27,798 bases of DNA from JANNHP01 sp031404455 (GTDB lineage: Bacteria > Planctomycetota > JAJSAM01 > JAJVHW01). The stretch lies in NCBI GenBank assembly GCA_031404455.1, contig JANNHP010000162.1, forward strand, positions 1 through 27,798, given 5' to 3'. The translations under genes and the position numbers were made by a program. Under the pieces are notes generated by a model. That model saw nothing but the letters and a program-made list of their open reading frames with translations, had not been told where the DNA came from and did no database searches. How positions within the stretch are numbered: the first letter of the stretch is position 1; every line of letters begins with the position of its first letter. Below, piece after piece: positions 7,699-15,533 of the stretch.

Positions 7699-8490
7699 AT
7701 GAAACGCAACGCCGCGACGGGTCCGTCATCCACCGGCCGCCTCTTCCTCGGCACGTCCGGCTTCGGCTACGACGCGTGGAAGGGCCGCTTCTATCCAAAG
7801 GACATCAAGGCGAAGGACATGCTCGCCTGGTACGCGGGACGCTTCCCGTCGGTGGAGATCAACTACACGTTCCGGAGTCTGCTGACGCCGAAGGCCGTGG
7901 CGACGTGGATCGCAGCGACGCCCGAGACGTTCGTCTTCGCGCTGAAGGCGCACATGCGGATGACGCACTCGCTGCAGCAGGACGACGTGAAGAAGGCCGC
8001 GGCGCTCTTCGCGCAGGCCGTGGCACCGCTCGGCGCGCGCACCGGGCCGATCCTGCTGCTCCTCCCGAAGCGGCTCGAGACGGACCGCGACGCGCTCGCG
8101 GCGTACCTCGACGTCCTCCCGACCGGCTTCCGCTACGCGATCGAGTTCGCGCACGCGACCTGGGACGACCTCCGTCCGCTCGTCGAGGCGCGCGGCATGG
8201 GCCGTTGCGTGTCCGACACCGACGACGCCGCGGCGCCCGACGACGCCGTCGCGTCAGGCGCGTTCGTCTACCTGCGTCTGCGCCGCACGAAGTACTCGAA
8301 GGCCGTCCTCGCGCGCTGGGCGGAGCGGATCGGCGCAGCGCTCGCCGACGGGCGCGACGTCTACTGCTACTTCCGCCACGAGGACACGGCTTCGGGCCCG
8401 CGCTTCGCGGAGGCCCTCGCGGCGGCGTTGGCCGCGCGCGCGGCGCCGGCCGGCGGCGCGTCCGGCGCGCGGATCAAGGGATCGAAGTGA
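7699..8490 (+). CDS. DUF72 (YecE-like) TIM-barrel protein
   Basis: The product of 263 residues from the ATG at 7699 matches DUF72. The opening LFLGTSGFGYDAWKGRFYP is followed by SVEINYTFRSLLTPKAVATW, FVFALKAHMRMTH, GPILLLLPKRL, YAIEFAHATW and FVYLRLRRTKY. DUF72/YecE proteins are TIM barrels of unsettled function. The ATG at 7699 is chosen over one 14 codons upstream because a -10-like box sits seven bases before it. The stop codon overlaps the GTG of the ComB-like gene (GTGA), so the two are translationally coupled. Confidence 0.9.
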   Translation: MKRNAATGPSSTGRLFLGTSGFGYDAWKGRFYPKDIKAKDMLAWYAGRFPSVEINYTFRSLLTPKAVATWIAATPETFVFALKAHMRMTHSLQQDDVKKAAALFAQAVAPLGARTGPILLLLPKRLETDRDALAAYLDVLPTGFRYAIEFAHATWDDLRPLVEARGMGRCVSDTDDAAAPDDAVASGAFVYLRLRRTKYSKAVLARWAERIGAALADGRDVYCYFRHEDTASGPRFAEALAAALAARAAPAGGASGARIKGSK

Positions 8491-9263
8491 CACGGTCGGC
8501 ATCGGCTGACCGGCAGTCCGGCCCCCGCGTCGGTCTCGACTGGGGTCACGACGGAGCGGCCCGAGCCGCCGCGCGCGGGGACGTGCTCGTCGTCGTGGAC
8601 ACGCTGAGCTTCTCGTCGGCGGCGGCGACGGCGGCGAACGCCGGCGTCGAACTCGTGCCGTGCGGCGCGGACGAGGATCCGGCCGTGCTCGCGGCGCGGC
8701 TCGGTGCGGAGGTGGCGGTCCGCCGTCGCGACGTGCCCTCGCGCGGTCGGTACTCGCTCTCCCCGCTGACCTTCGTCGATGGGCCTCGCGGCGCGCGCGT
8801 CGTCGTCCAGTCGCCCAACGGTGCGACCTGTGTGCGGCACGCGCACTCGGTTCCGGACCTGTTCGTCGGCGCGCTGCTGAACGCGCGCGCCACGGCGCTC
8901 GGCGCCGCGGAAGCGAGCCGGCGCACGGGCCGGCGGATCACGACGCTCGCTTGCGGCGAGCGCTGGACGACGCCCGGCGCCGACGGGCCTCTCCGCTTCG
9001 CGCTCGAGGACCTGCTCGGCGCGGGCGCGGTGCTCGCCGGGCTCGAAGATCTCGGTCTCTCGCCCGAGGCCGCGGCCGCCGTCGCCGCATTCCGGTCAGC
9101 GGCGCCGTCGCTCGAGGAGCACCTGCTCCGCTGCGAAAGCGGCCGCGAGCTCGACGAGGCGGGCTTCCCGAACGACGTGCGGCACTCCGCCCGCCTCGAC
9201 CTCTACGACGTCGCCGTCACGCTGGTCGAGCGCGCTCTCGTCCCGGTCCATGGTCGTAGTTGA
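8487..9263 (+). CDS. ComB-like 2-phosphosulfolactate phosphatase family protein
   Basis: This 258-residue protein has the hallmark stretches of the ComB family: DVLVVVDTLSFSSAAATA near the N-terminus, VVVQSPNGATCVRHA in the middle, ITTLACGERW followed by RFALEDLLGAGAVL, and a C-terminal NDVRHSARLD. ComB hydrolyses 2-phosphosulfolactate in coenzyme M synthesis in archaea. Many bacteria carry homologues without the rest of that pathway, and no other coenzyme M or sulfolactate gene is visible here, so the substrate is unknown. The GTG start overlaps the DUF72 stop (GTGA). The last codons face the convergent lipoprotein gene at 9346 across an 82-bp gap with no clear hairpin. Confidence 0.87.
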   Translation: MTRSASADRQSGPRVGLDWGHDGAARAAARGDVLVVVDTLSFSSAAATAANAGVELVPCGADEDPAVLAARLGAEVAVRRRDVPSRGRYSLSPLTFVDGPRGARVVVQSPNGATCVRHAHSVPDLFVGALLNARATALGAAEASRRTGRRITTLACGERWTTPGADGPLRFALEDLLGAGAVLAGLEDLGLSPEAAAAVAAFRSAAPSLEEHLLRCESGRELDEAGFPNDVRHSARLDLYDVAVTLVERALVPVHGRS

Positions 9264-9345
9264 GGAAGGTGAAACCCGCCGCGCCCGCAACGGCGTGAGT
9301 GATCGATTCAGCAACACCCGGGGAGCTCGCGCGACGGCGATTCCG

Positions 9346-10017
9346 TCAGGGACCGAGCGTCGTCGTCTTCCCCGCGGCGACCTCGACGGCCTGCTTCTTC
9401 TCGCCGATCTGCACGGTGTAACGGCCGGGGACGAGCTCCTTCTCGACGCCGCCCTCGATGGTCGTGACGTGGTTGCCCGCTTCGTCCGCGAGCGAGAAGT
9501 TCCCCCCGCCGGCCGCACCGACGGTGAGCATGCCGAGCGCTAGCGACGTTTTCTCGCCGCCCTTCACGGTCACCCTCGCGCGGTTGCCGAGGGCGACCGA
9601 GTACTCGCCCGGCACGAGTTCCTTCTCCTTCCCCGACTCCACCGACGTGACGTGGTTGCCCGCGGAGTCCAGCAACGAGAAGCTCTCGCGGCCCGTCCCG
9701 GAGACGGAGAGCGAGCCCATCGCGAACCGGATCGTCTCGCCGGCGCCGACGGTCACGTCCGCGCGGTTGCCGAGCACGATGCCGTACTTCCCGGCCGCGA
9801 CCTCCTTGTCGGTCCCGGTCTCGACCGACGTGATGTGGGTCCCGGCCGCGTCCCGCAGCGAGTAGCTCTCTCGGCCGCTCCCGGAGACGGAGAGGACTCC
9901 CTTCCCCGCGGGAGCGGTGTTCGCCGGCGCAGGAGCCGCAGGCTCTCCGCACCCGGCGACGATCCAGCCGATCGCCGTCAGCGCCGACACGACTCGCAGC
10001 GCACTGGTGACGCGCAT
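9346..10017 (-). CDS. Lipoprotein with three tandem ~60-residue repeats
   Basis: The 223-residue product has a lipoprotein signal with Cys23 (AIGWIVAGC) and a short Ala/Pro linker. Three tandem repeats follow at about residues 40-99, 100-160 and 161-223. Each carries a 'L.V.G.G.ESFSL.D.AGNH.TS.E.G.EKELVPG.Y.V.LGNRA.VTV..GE' pattern; the shared core ELVPG and the NHVTS strand are clearest in repeats 2 and 3. The protein looks all-beta and I cannot assign it to a named family. The ATG at 10017 is preceded by GGAGG. The periplasmic or outer-membrane location is inferred from the lipobox. The 149 bp between it and the hydrolase gene show nothing recognisable. Confidence 0.8.
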   Translation of the reverse strand: MRVTSALRVVSALTAIGWIVAGCGEPAAPAPANTAPAGKGVLSVSGSGRESYSLRDAAGTHITSVETGTDKEVAAGKYGIVLGNRADVTVGAGETIRFAMGSLSVSGTGRESFSLLDSAGNHVTSVESGKEKELVPGEYSVALGNRARVTVKGGEKTSLALGMLTVGAAGGGNFSLADEAGNHVTTIEGGVEKELVPGRYTVQIGEKKQAVEVAAGKTTTLGP

Positions 10018-10166
10018 GCCGCCCTCCGAACTGACATCGAAGTCGCGGTCCGACGACGACTCCGCTCCATCGCAACACGGACGATCGTCGCTCCCGCGAC
10101 GTCGGACGGGGCGAAGGCTACCACCGCGCGAGCGGGGAACCGGCGCCGCTGCCGGAGCACGGCCGG

Positions 10167-10913
10167 TCAGATGCGGGCACCGCAGCGCGTCAGGAACTCG
10201 ACGATCGCCGCCGCGGCGGCACCGGGTTGCGTCTGCAAGAGGAGGTGCGGCGCGGGAATCTCGGTGACCTCGACCGACGGCCGCAGGCGCCGGATCTCGC
10301 GGAGGTTGTGCGCCGGGACGACCAGGTCGCGGCTCCCTCGCAGGTAGAGGATCGGCACGGGGCACGACGTCAGCTCCCCGGTGACGTCCACGCGCAGCAC
10401 GTCGCGAAGGCGCGCGGCGAGCACCTCGGGACGCACGAGCGAGAGCGCCTCGGCGGAGAGCGCGCGCAGTTCGGGCGTCGAGTAGCCGCCGAGCATCATC
10501 TTCAGTTGCGCCATCGGCGGGAAGAGGCGCATCGCGGACGGACCGACGAGGTGTCCCATCCACTTCGCGACGCCGCGTTGCGGCGATCGGACGAACGTCG
10601 CGCAGAGCACGACGGCCGCGAGTCCCGCCGGCCGCGCCGCGGCGACGCGGAGTGCCAGCGGTCCGCCGAACGACTCTCCCAGCACGGCGAACGGCTCTCC
10701 CGCGGGCAGCGACTCGAGCACGCGCGGGACGAGTTCGTCGTAGCCGCGCGGTTCGTCGCCCGGATACGTCACGACGACGGGCGTGATCTCGGGCGGCAGC
10801 GCCGCGAGGAGCGGACGCATCAGCACGCCGGTGCCGTCGAGACCGGGGACGAGGACGAGGTGCAAGCCGCCTCCGCGCGGAGGCGACGTGCCGTCCGCGG
10901 TGCGACGGTACAC
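10167..10913 (-). CDS. Alpha/beta hydrolase
   Basis: The protein has a standard alpha/beta-hydrolase layout: first strand and oxyanion region LVLVPGLDGTG, nucleophile elbow GESFGG, acid residue in YLRGSRDLVVP, and catalytic histidine in PAPHLLLQ. The substrate is unknown; esterases and lipases have this form. The start is uncertain. The frame extends to a TTG at 11051, but that would overlap the divergent nuclease gene, and the extra residues are low-complexity. The GTG at 10913 with AGGG upstream gives 248 residues and is preferred. It is on the minus strand, upstream of but not clearly cotranscribed with the repeat lipoprotein. Confidence 0.85.
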   Translation of the reverse strand: MYRRTADGTSPPRGGGLHLVLVPGLDGTGVLMRPLLAALPPEITPVVVTYPGDEPRGYDELVPRVLESLPAGEPFAVLGESFGGPLALRVAAARPAGLAAVVLCATFVRSPQRGVAKWMGHLVGPSAMRLFPPMAQLKMMLGGYSTPELRALSAEALSLVRPEVLAARLRDVLRVDVTGELTSCPVPILYLRGSRDLVVPAHNLREIRRLRPSVEVTEIPAPHLLLQTQPGAAAAAIVEFLTRCGARI

Positions 10914-11029
10914 GACCGCCCTGAAGCGGACGCCCGGCGGCGGGCGTCGAATCTCGCTGACGTCCGGGGTGGACGCGAGCGTCAGCGGCTCGAGACGGGG
11001 GACGGGCGCCGCATGTCCCGCGCCGCCGG

Positions 11030-11035
11030 TAACGT
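11030..11035 (+). promoter_or_regulatory. -10-like TAACGT box seven bases before the ERCC4 nuclease start
   Basis: TAACGT, CTGACGC, then ATG at 11043. No Shine-Dalgarno sequence is present. The same hexamer with the same spacing precedes rmuC. Confidence 0.42.
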
Positions 11036-11042
11036 CTGACGC

Positions 11043-11711
11043 ATGGAGCAACCGGGCCCCGCAGAGCCGCTGACGGTCGTAGTGGACGACCGTGAGGGAC
11101 GATCCGGCCTCGCGGAGGCCATCGCCGCGATCGGGCGCAGAGTCGCCGTCTCGCGACTTCCCGTCGGAGACGTGGGCATCGGCCCGCGCATCCTGATCGA
11201 GCGCAAGACGGTCGCGGACTTCGTCCTGTCCGTCGAGGACGGTCGTCTCTTCGAGCAGGCCTGGGCGCTTCGCGGCGCGAGCTGGCGGCCGCTGCTCATC
11301 GTCGAGGGCGAGGAGCCCTGGGACGCGGCGCGGCTGACCTCGCGGGCGCTGCGAGGGATCCTGGCGTCGCTGATGATCGGATGCGGTGTGCCGCTGATCC
11401 GGACCGCGACGGTCGCGGAGACGGCGGCGTGGATCGAAGCGATCGCCCTTCAGGAGGACCGGCGCCTCGCGCGGCGGCGCCGCCCGTCGGTCCCGCCCGA
11501 CGCTCGCGTCGCGATGGATGTCCTCGGCGCCATCCCCGGTGTGGGCGACTACCGCGCGCGGCGGCTCGTCGAGCGGTTCGGCGACGTGCGCGCCGTGCTG
11601 GCCGCCGAGACCCGCGACCTGTGCGACGTCCCCGGCATCGGTCCGGGTACGGCCCGCGCGATTCGCGACGCCGGCCGCGGCTCAGGCCGGACGGCGGAGT
11701 TCCGCGGATGA
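11043..11711 (+). CDS. XPF/ERCC4-type nuclease with tandem helix-hairpin-helix motifs
   Basis: This 222-residue protein combines a compact ERCC4 nuclease domain (about residues 10-130) with two HhH motifs at the C-terminus. The active-site series is intact: VDDRE (residues 14-18), GD (42-43), and IERKTVADF containing the ERKxxxD signature (53-59). The HhH motifs are AIPGVGDYRARRLVERFGDV and DVPGIGPGTARAI. XPF, Mus81 and the archaeal Hef nuclease domain have this arrangement and cut branched DNA such as forks and flaps. Such proteins are uncommon in bacteria and their role there is poorly described. The stop overlaps the start of the downstream GHKL ATPase gene (ATGA), implying coupled expression. 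No helicase domain is present. Confidence 0.92.
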   Translation: MEQPGPAEPLTVVVDDREGRSGLAEAIAAIGRRVAVSRLPVGDVGIGPRILIERKTVADFVLSVEDGRLFEQAWALRGASWRPLLIVEGEEPWDAARLTSRALRGILASLMIGCGVPLIRTATVAETAAWIEAIALQEDRRLARRRRPSVPPDARVAMDVLGAIPGVGDYRARRLVERFGDVRAVLAAETRDLCDVPGIGPGTARAIRDAGRGSGRTAEFRG

Positions 11712-13537
11712 CCGCGAAGTCCCCCCGCTCCGCCTCCCGTGTGCGACTCAAGCCCGCCGACTCGTTCGGGCTCATCCGGCTGATCGCGCGGTCGCAGTCC
11801 GATCCGCGCAAGGCTGTCGCCGAGCTGGTCCAGAACTCGCTGGACGCGGGCGCGGCGAACGTCCGAGTCGTCTGGTTCTCGCACAAGGGACGGCGCGCCA
11901 TCTCCGTCTGGGACGACGGCGCCGGCGTCTTCGCAGAGATGGACCGCCCCGGCGCGCTGCGGCGGATCGCGACGACCGTGGGCGCGTCGCACAAGGCGCA
12001 CTTCACGCCGGAGGAACGCCATCGCCAGATGACGCTCGGCAAGTACGGCATCGGGCTGCTCGGGTTCTGGAGCGTCGGCCGGTTCCTCGAGATCCGCACG
12101 CGCGTCGCGGGCTCCGAGACGTGGATCCTGCGGCTCGAACGGGACCGGCAGGAGGCCGACCTCCTTCGTCAGCGCGCCGGACGCCTCGCCCTCGACGAGA
12201 CGTTCACGGAGGTCGTCATCTCCGAAGTGAGCGACGCGGCCGCGCCGCAGATCAGGCCGCGGCGGCTCGCCGCCTATCTCGCCGGCGAACTGCGCGGACA
12301 GCTTCTCGCGCGCGACGTCCGGCTCGAGATCCACGACAAGGTCGCGCGCGGGCTCTCGCCGAAGCAGCTCGTCGTCAGGCCGGAGCGATTCCGCGGCACG
12401 CCGCTGGCCGAGCCGAGGGAACTGCCGGTGCCTGGATTCGCGACGGCGCGCGTCGAGCTGTACCTCGTCTCCGAGACCGAGGAACGCCGCGGGCTCGCCG
12501 CACTCGCGGGCGGCGGCTCGCCGGTCCTGGACGACATCGCGTCGATCGACGGCGCCGAGGTGCCGCGCGAGCCGTGGTCGCTCGGACGGTTCGAGGGCGT
12601 CATCGACTTCCCCGACCTCGCGGTCGCCCCCGCGGCGCGCCGTGGGTTCGTGCCCGACGAGGCGTCGCGCGCGTTCCGCGAGGCGCTGCCGGCGCTCGAA
12701 GCCCGCTGCCGCGAGATCCTCGCGGACGAGGCCGCGCGCCGTGCGAGGGACCGCGAGCAGGACGACGTGAAGGACATCCGCCGGATGTTCCGCCGTCTGC
12801 CGCGCGCGCTGCCGCACTACACGCTCTTCGACGTCCGCGACGGACGCCGCGCCGAATCGCCCTCGACGGCTCCGGGCGAACGGACCGACACGCCGGCCGA
12901 CGGCGTGGGCGTCGTCTCCGAGGCGCCGTCCGAGCCGCCCGCGCCGAGTCACCTCTATCCGCCGGGACCGCTCGCGTCGGTCGAGATCCGCCCGAGGAGA
13001 AGCGTCATCCCGATCGAGGGCGAACGCCGCCTCCACGCCGTCGCCCGCGACGCGGACGGCCGCGAACTGCCGGAGGGCGTCGGCTTCACGTGGCGACTCG
13101 AAGGTGCGGGCGGACTCGACACCGCCGGTGCAGCGGCGGTCTACCGCGCCCCCGGCGAACCGTGCGAGGCCCGCGTCCTCGTCGTCGCGACGCAGGGCGA
13201 CCTGCGCGCGGAGGCCGCCGCCGACGTGCGCGTCGCCGACATCGACGAGCCCGACGAACAAGGCGGCACCGGTGTGCCCGACCCCGAGCCCGTCGAGGCC
13301 CCCGCCGAGGAGTGGCGCTCGCGTCTCGCGGGTGGTCACTGGCAGTTCAACACCGGTCACCGCGACTACCTCGCCGTCCGCGACGACGCCCGGCGCCGGC
13401 TGCGCTACCTCGTCCACCTGTTCGCGAAAGAGATCGTGCTGCGCAATTTCGGCGAACCGGGCGACGCCGTGCTGCTGGAGCGCATGGTGCAGGTGCTGGC
13501 GTACGTGGGCGACGTCGGGCCGCGGCGGTCGGGGTGA
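11708..13537 (+). CDS. GHKL ATPase (HATPase_c_3 / MORC- and MutL-like) with Ig-like insert
   Basis: This 609-residue protein starts with a GHKL ATP-binding fold. The N-box AELVQNSLDAG has Glu39 and Asn43, the G1 box is DDGAG (69-73), and the G2 box is GKYGIG (111-116), as in MutL, Hsp90 and MORC-type ATPases. A transducer-like region follows to about residue 320, with a charged helix to 360. A proline-rich linker leads to a bacterial Ig-like beta domain (about 423-510: SVEIRPRRSVIPIEGE ... VYRAP ... ADVRV). A conserved-looking C-terminal helical segment ends the chain (HWQFNTGHRDYLAV ... YLVHLFAKEIVLRNFG). ATP-driven dimer clamping around DNA or protein is the usual mode of such proteins. The coupling to an ERCC4 nuclease suggests a two-component DNA-processing machine. 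It is not recognisable as true MutL, gyrase or Hsp90. Confidence 0.88.
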   Translation: MTAKSPRSASRVRLKPADSFGLIRLIARSQSDPRKAVAELVQNSLDAGAANVRVVWFSHKGRRAISVWDDGAGVFAEMDRPGALRRIATTVGASHKAHFTPEERHRQMTLGKYGIGLLGFWSVGRFLEIRTRVAGSETWILRLERDRQEADLLRQRAGRLALDETFTEVVISEVSDAAAPQIRPRRLAAYLAGELRGQLLARDVRLEIHDKVARGLSPKQLVVRPERFRGTPLAEPRELPVPGFATARVELYLVSETEERRGLAALAGGGSPVLDDIASIDGAEVPREPWSLGRFEGVIDFPDLAVAPAARRGFVPDEASRAFREALPALEARCREILADEAARRARDREQDDVKDIRRMFRRLPRALPHYTLFDVRDGRRAESPSTAPGERTDTPADGVGVVSEAPSEPPAPSHLYPPGPLASVEIRPRRSVIPIEGERRLHAVARDADGRELPEGVGFTWRLEGAGGLDTAGAAAVYRAPGEPCEARVLVVATQGDLRAEAAADVRVADIDEPDEQGGTGVPDPEPVEAPAEEWRSRLAGGHWQFNTGHRDYLAVRDDARRRLRYLVHLFAKEIVLRNFGEPGDAVLLERMVQVLAYVGDVGPRRSG

Positions 13538-13603
13538 CGTCGTCGGCCTTCGTCCTTCGATCGAGCGCCCCGACGACGGGAAGCGCCGACTTCTCGGCCG
13601 CAG

Positions 13604-13719
13604 TTCGACGAACAGCTCCTTCACGATCCGCCCGTCCTTCGGCACGAGCGTGATCGGACGGTCGTTCGCCGTGTACTCCGTCCACGGGTCCACGCCGAAC
13701 GCGTGCCGGAAGCTGGCGT
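13604..13719 (-). pseudogene. Relic of the 3' end of a DUF1501 gene
   Basis: This 116-bp stretch is about 95% identical, by eye, to the 3' end of the intact DUF1501 gene at 15530-15646. On the minus strand it reads ASFRHAFGVDPWTEYTANDR, then PITLVPKDGRIVKELFV. It differs by five substitutions and by loss of one base in what would be the stop codon, so the frame runs on. There is no similarity on either side of it. It lies in the 245-bp gap between the GHKL ATPase and the M16-like gene, with no start codon or upstream domain. Duplication of, or recombination with, a DUF1501 paralogue is the likely origin. Confidence 0.85.
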
Positions 13720-13769
13720 GACGAACGCGCTCTCGGGTCGCCCAGCCCGTCACGCCGCATCTCGCGCTG

Positions 13770-13775
13770 TACCAT
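13770..13775 (+). promoter_or_regulatory. -10-like TACCAT box seven bases before the M16-like gene
   Basis: TACCAT, CCCCACC, then the ATG at 13783, with no Shine-Dalgarno sequence. Confidence 0.4.
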
Positions 13776-13782
13776 CCCCACC

Positions 13783-15420
13783 ATGCGGTTCGCCCCGCCC
13801 GTCGCCGTCGCCCTGACGCTGCTGGTCGCCGGTTGCTCGCGCGACGCCGAAGACGCGCCGGAGCCGGGCTGGACGCGGCTCGCGAACGGACTGCGCGTGT
13901 GCATCCGGCCGATCGAGGGCGCGACCGACGTCGCGGTGCTGACGACGTTCGACATCGGGAGCGACCACGATCCGGCCGGCAGGTCGGGGCTCGCGCACCT
14001 CGTCGAGCACCTCTACGTGACGGCCGCGGCGGGCGAGACGAAGGCGCGCACGGCGGAAGAGTGGCTGGCACGCTACGCAGGACGGTGCGCGGCGCAGACG
14101 GCGAGCGAGGGCACGACGCACCATGTCGTCGTCGCGCCGAGTGCCCTGGACGCGGAGATCTCGGACGCCGCCATGCGCATGTCGGACCTGCGCATCGAAC
14201 AGTCCGATCTCGACCGTGAGCGGTCGAGCGTGCTCTCGCAGATGGCCGAAGCGCGCAACGTCGAAGCGAGCGAGGCGGCGTTCCGGCTCGCGACCGATCG
14301 GTTGCGCCCGCGACCGCACGGTGCGCGGCGGGGCGGTGTCGAGGCCGACGTCGAGCGAATCTCGCTCGATGAGGCGCGCGACCGCAGCCGCCGGATCTAC
14401 GCGCCCGTCAACGCGCGTCTCGTCGTGGCGGGCGCGGTCGATCCAGTCGCGGCGATGGCGCTCGTGGAGAGCCGCTTCGCCGCGCTCGCGCCGGGCGAAC
14501 GGGTACCGGCACCGGACGAATGCGGTCCTCCGCAATGGGGCGAAGTCGAGGTCACGTCCGACGCGCCGCTCGTCGCTGGATTCGTGAGGACGACGGCCGT
14601 CTGCGTCGCGTACCTGACGCCTCCCTGGTTCGACGACGACGCCGCCGCATTCCACCTCTTCTACGGCTTCGCCATGAAGCACGCGGGAGCCTGCGGGCTC
14701 AGCTACCCGAGCTTCGCGGACGACGTCCTGGGGTTCCAGCCACGCGGAGAGGCCCGAACCGTCGCCGAGGTCGTGTCGGGCGTGGACGATCTGGTGAAGC
14801 GGTTCGCATCGCACGATCCGACGCCGGAGGAGATCGAGTCCGTCCGAGCGGCCGCCGATCCCGCAGCAATCGGAAAGGCGGCCTCCGTGATGCAGGAGAG
14901 CCCCGACTGGGTCGCGGCGCTGTTCGCCGCGGAAGTGAGGTCCCGCGCCGACACGGAACGCGTCCTGGAGTCGCTCAAATCCCTCACCCAGGCCGACCTC
15001 GCGCGCTTCGCCGCGAAGTGGCTCGCGCCCGAGCGCCGGGTCGTCGTGATCGTCCACGGCGTCGCGAACGAGCATCCACCGGAACGACCGCTGCCGAACT
15101 GGATGCGCAAGCGCCTGGAGCCGCCGAAGGCGGAGGACATCCACTCGATCCGAGTCGTCGTCACCTGGGACGAACCGACCCAGACGTCGCACCGGACGCT
15201 CGGCGGGGACGGGTTCCCGGACGACGTCGCACTCGAGAAGGCCATCTCCGCGGCACGCGACGCATCCGTGAAGAGTGGCAAGCCCGAGGTGAGCGTCGTC
15301 ATCGAGGCGGGCGCGCGCGTCCCCTGGGACGAGGTGCTCAGGGTCGTGAACGCCGTCAAGCGCTGCGGCATCGACCGGATTGAGTTCACGGACGCCAGCG
15401 CGCCCACGCCGCCGAAGTAG
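13783..15420 (+). CDS. M16-peptidase-like lipoprotein with C-terminal ExbD/TolR-like domain
   Basis: The 545-residue product has a lipoprotein signal (LTLLVAGC, Cys18). Two M16 (pitrilysin/insulinase-like) halves follow to about residue 450. The first half carries the inverse zinc motif HLVEH (72-76) within GRSGLAHLVEHLYV. The third zinc ligand, expected about 77 residues after the second His, falls on Gln153 (ERSSVLSQM) instead of Glu, so catalysis may be impaired. The last 90 residues (456-545) resemble the periplasmic domain of ExbD/TolR: PEVSVVIEAGARVPWDEVLR, then VVNAVKRCGIDRIEF. ExbD normally works with the proton channel ExbB, and none is nearby. The fusion is unusual and the role is unknown; it is probably an outer-membrane or periplasmic envelope protein. 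Confidence 0.85.
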   Translation: MRFAPPVAVALTLLVAGCSRDAEDAPEPGWTRLANGLRVCIRPIEGATDVAVLTTFDIGSDHDPAGRSGLAHLVEHLYVTAAAGETKARTAEEWLARYAGRCAAQTASEGTTHHVVVAPSALDAEISDAAMRMSDLRIEQSDLDRERSSVLSQMAEARNVEASEAAFRLATDRLRPRPHGARRGGVEADVERISLDEARDRSRRIYAPVNARLVVAGAVDPVAAMALVESRFAALAPGERVPAPDECGPPQWGEVEVTSDAPLVAGFVRTTAVCVAYLTPPWFDDDAAAFHLFYGFAMKHAGACGLSYPSFADDVLGFQPRGEARTVAEVVSGVDDLVKRFASHDPTPEEIESVRAAADPAAIGKAASVMQESPDWVAALFAAEVRSRADTERVLESLKSLTQADLARFAAKWLAPERRVVVIVHGVANEHPPERPLPNWMRKRLEPPKAEDIHSIRVVVTWDEPTQTSHRTLGGDGFPDDVALEKAISAARDASVKSGKPEVSVVIEAGARVPWDEVLRVVNAVKRCGIDRIEFTDASAPTPPK

Positions 15421-15506
15421 CGGGCCGTCCCGCCGCGCGCACGGAAACGGGCGTAGCGAAGCCGCGCCTCGGGACATCGCGCGGATCGAGAGGTCCGAGG
15501 GCTACC

Positions 15507-15533
15507 TGAACGCCCGGGCCTCCCGGGCGTTCA
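15507..15533. terminator. Bidirectional hairpin terminator between convergent genes
   Basis: TGAACGCCCGGG and its exact reverse complement flank a CCT loop, giving a perfect 12-bp stem. It lies between the convergent M16-like and DUF1501 genes and includes the DUF1501 stop codon (15531-15533). There is no T-tract, as is common in GC-rich genomes. Confidence 0.6.

Noticed and set aside
9264..9345. Possible terminator between convergent genes
   Set aside because: No stable stem could be picked out by eye.
11549..14071. 840-residue minus-strand open frame
   Set aside because: Antisense to the nuclease and ATPase genes. Only the short DUF1501 relic within it (13604-13719) has meaningful similarity.
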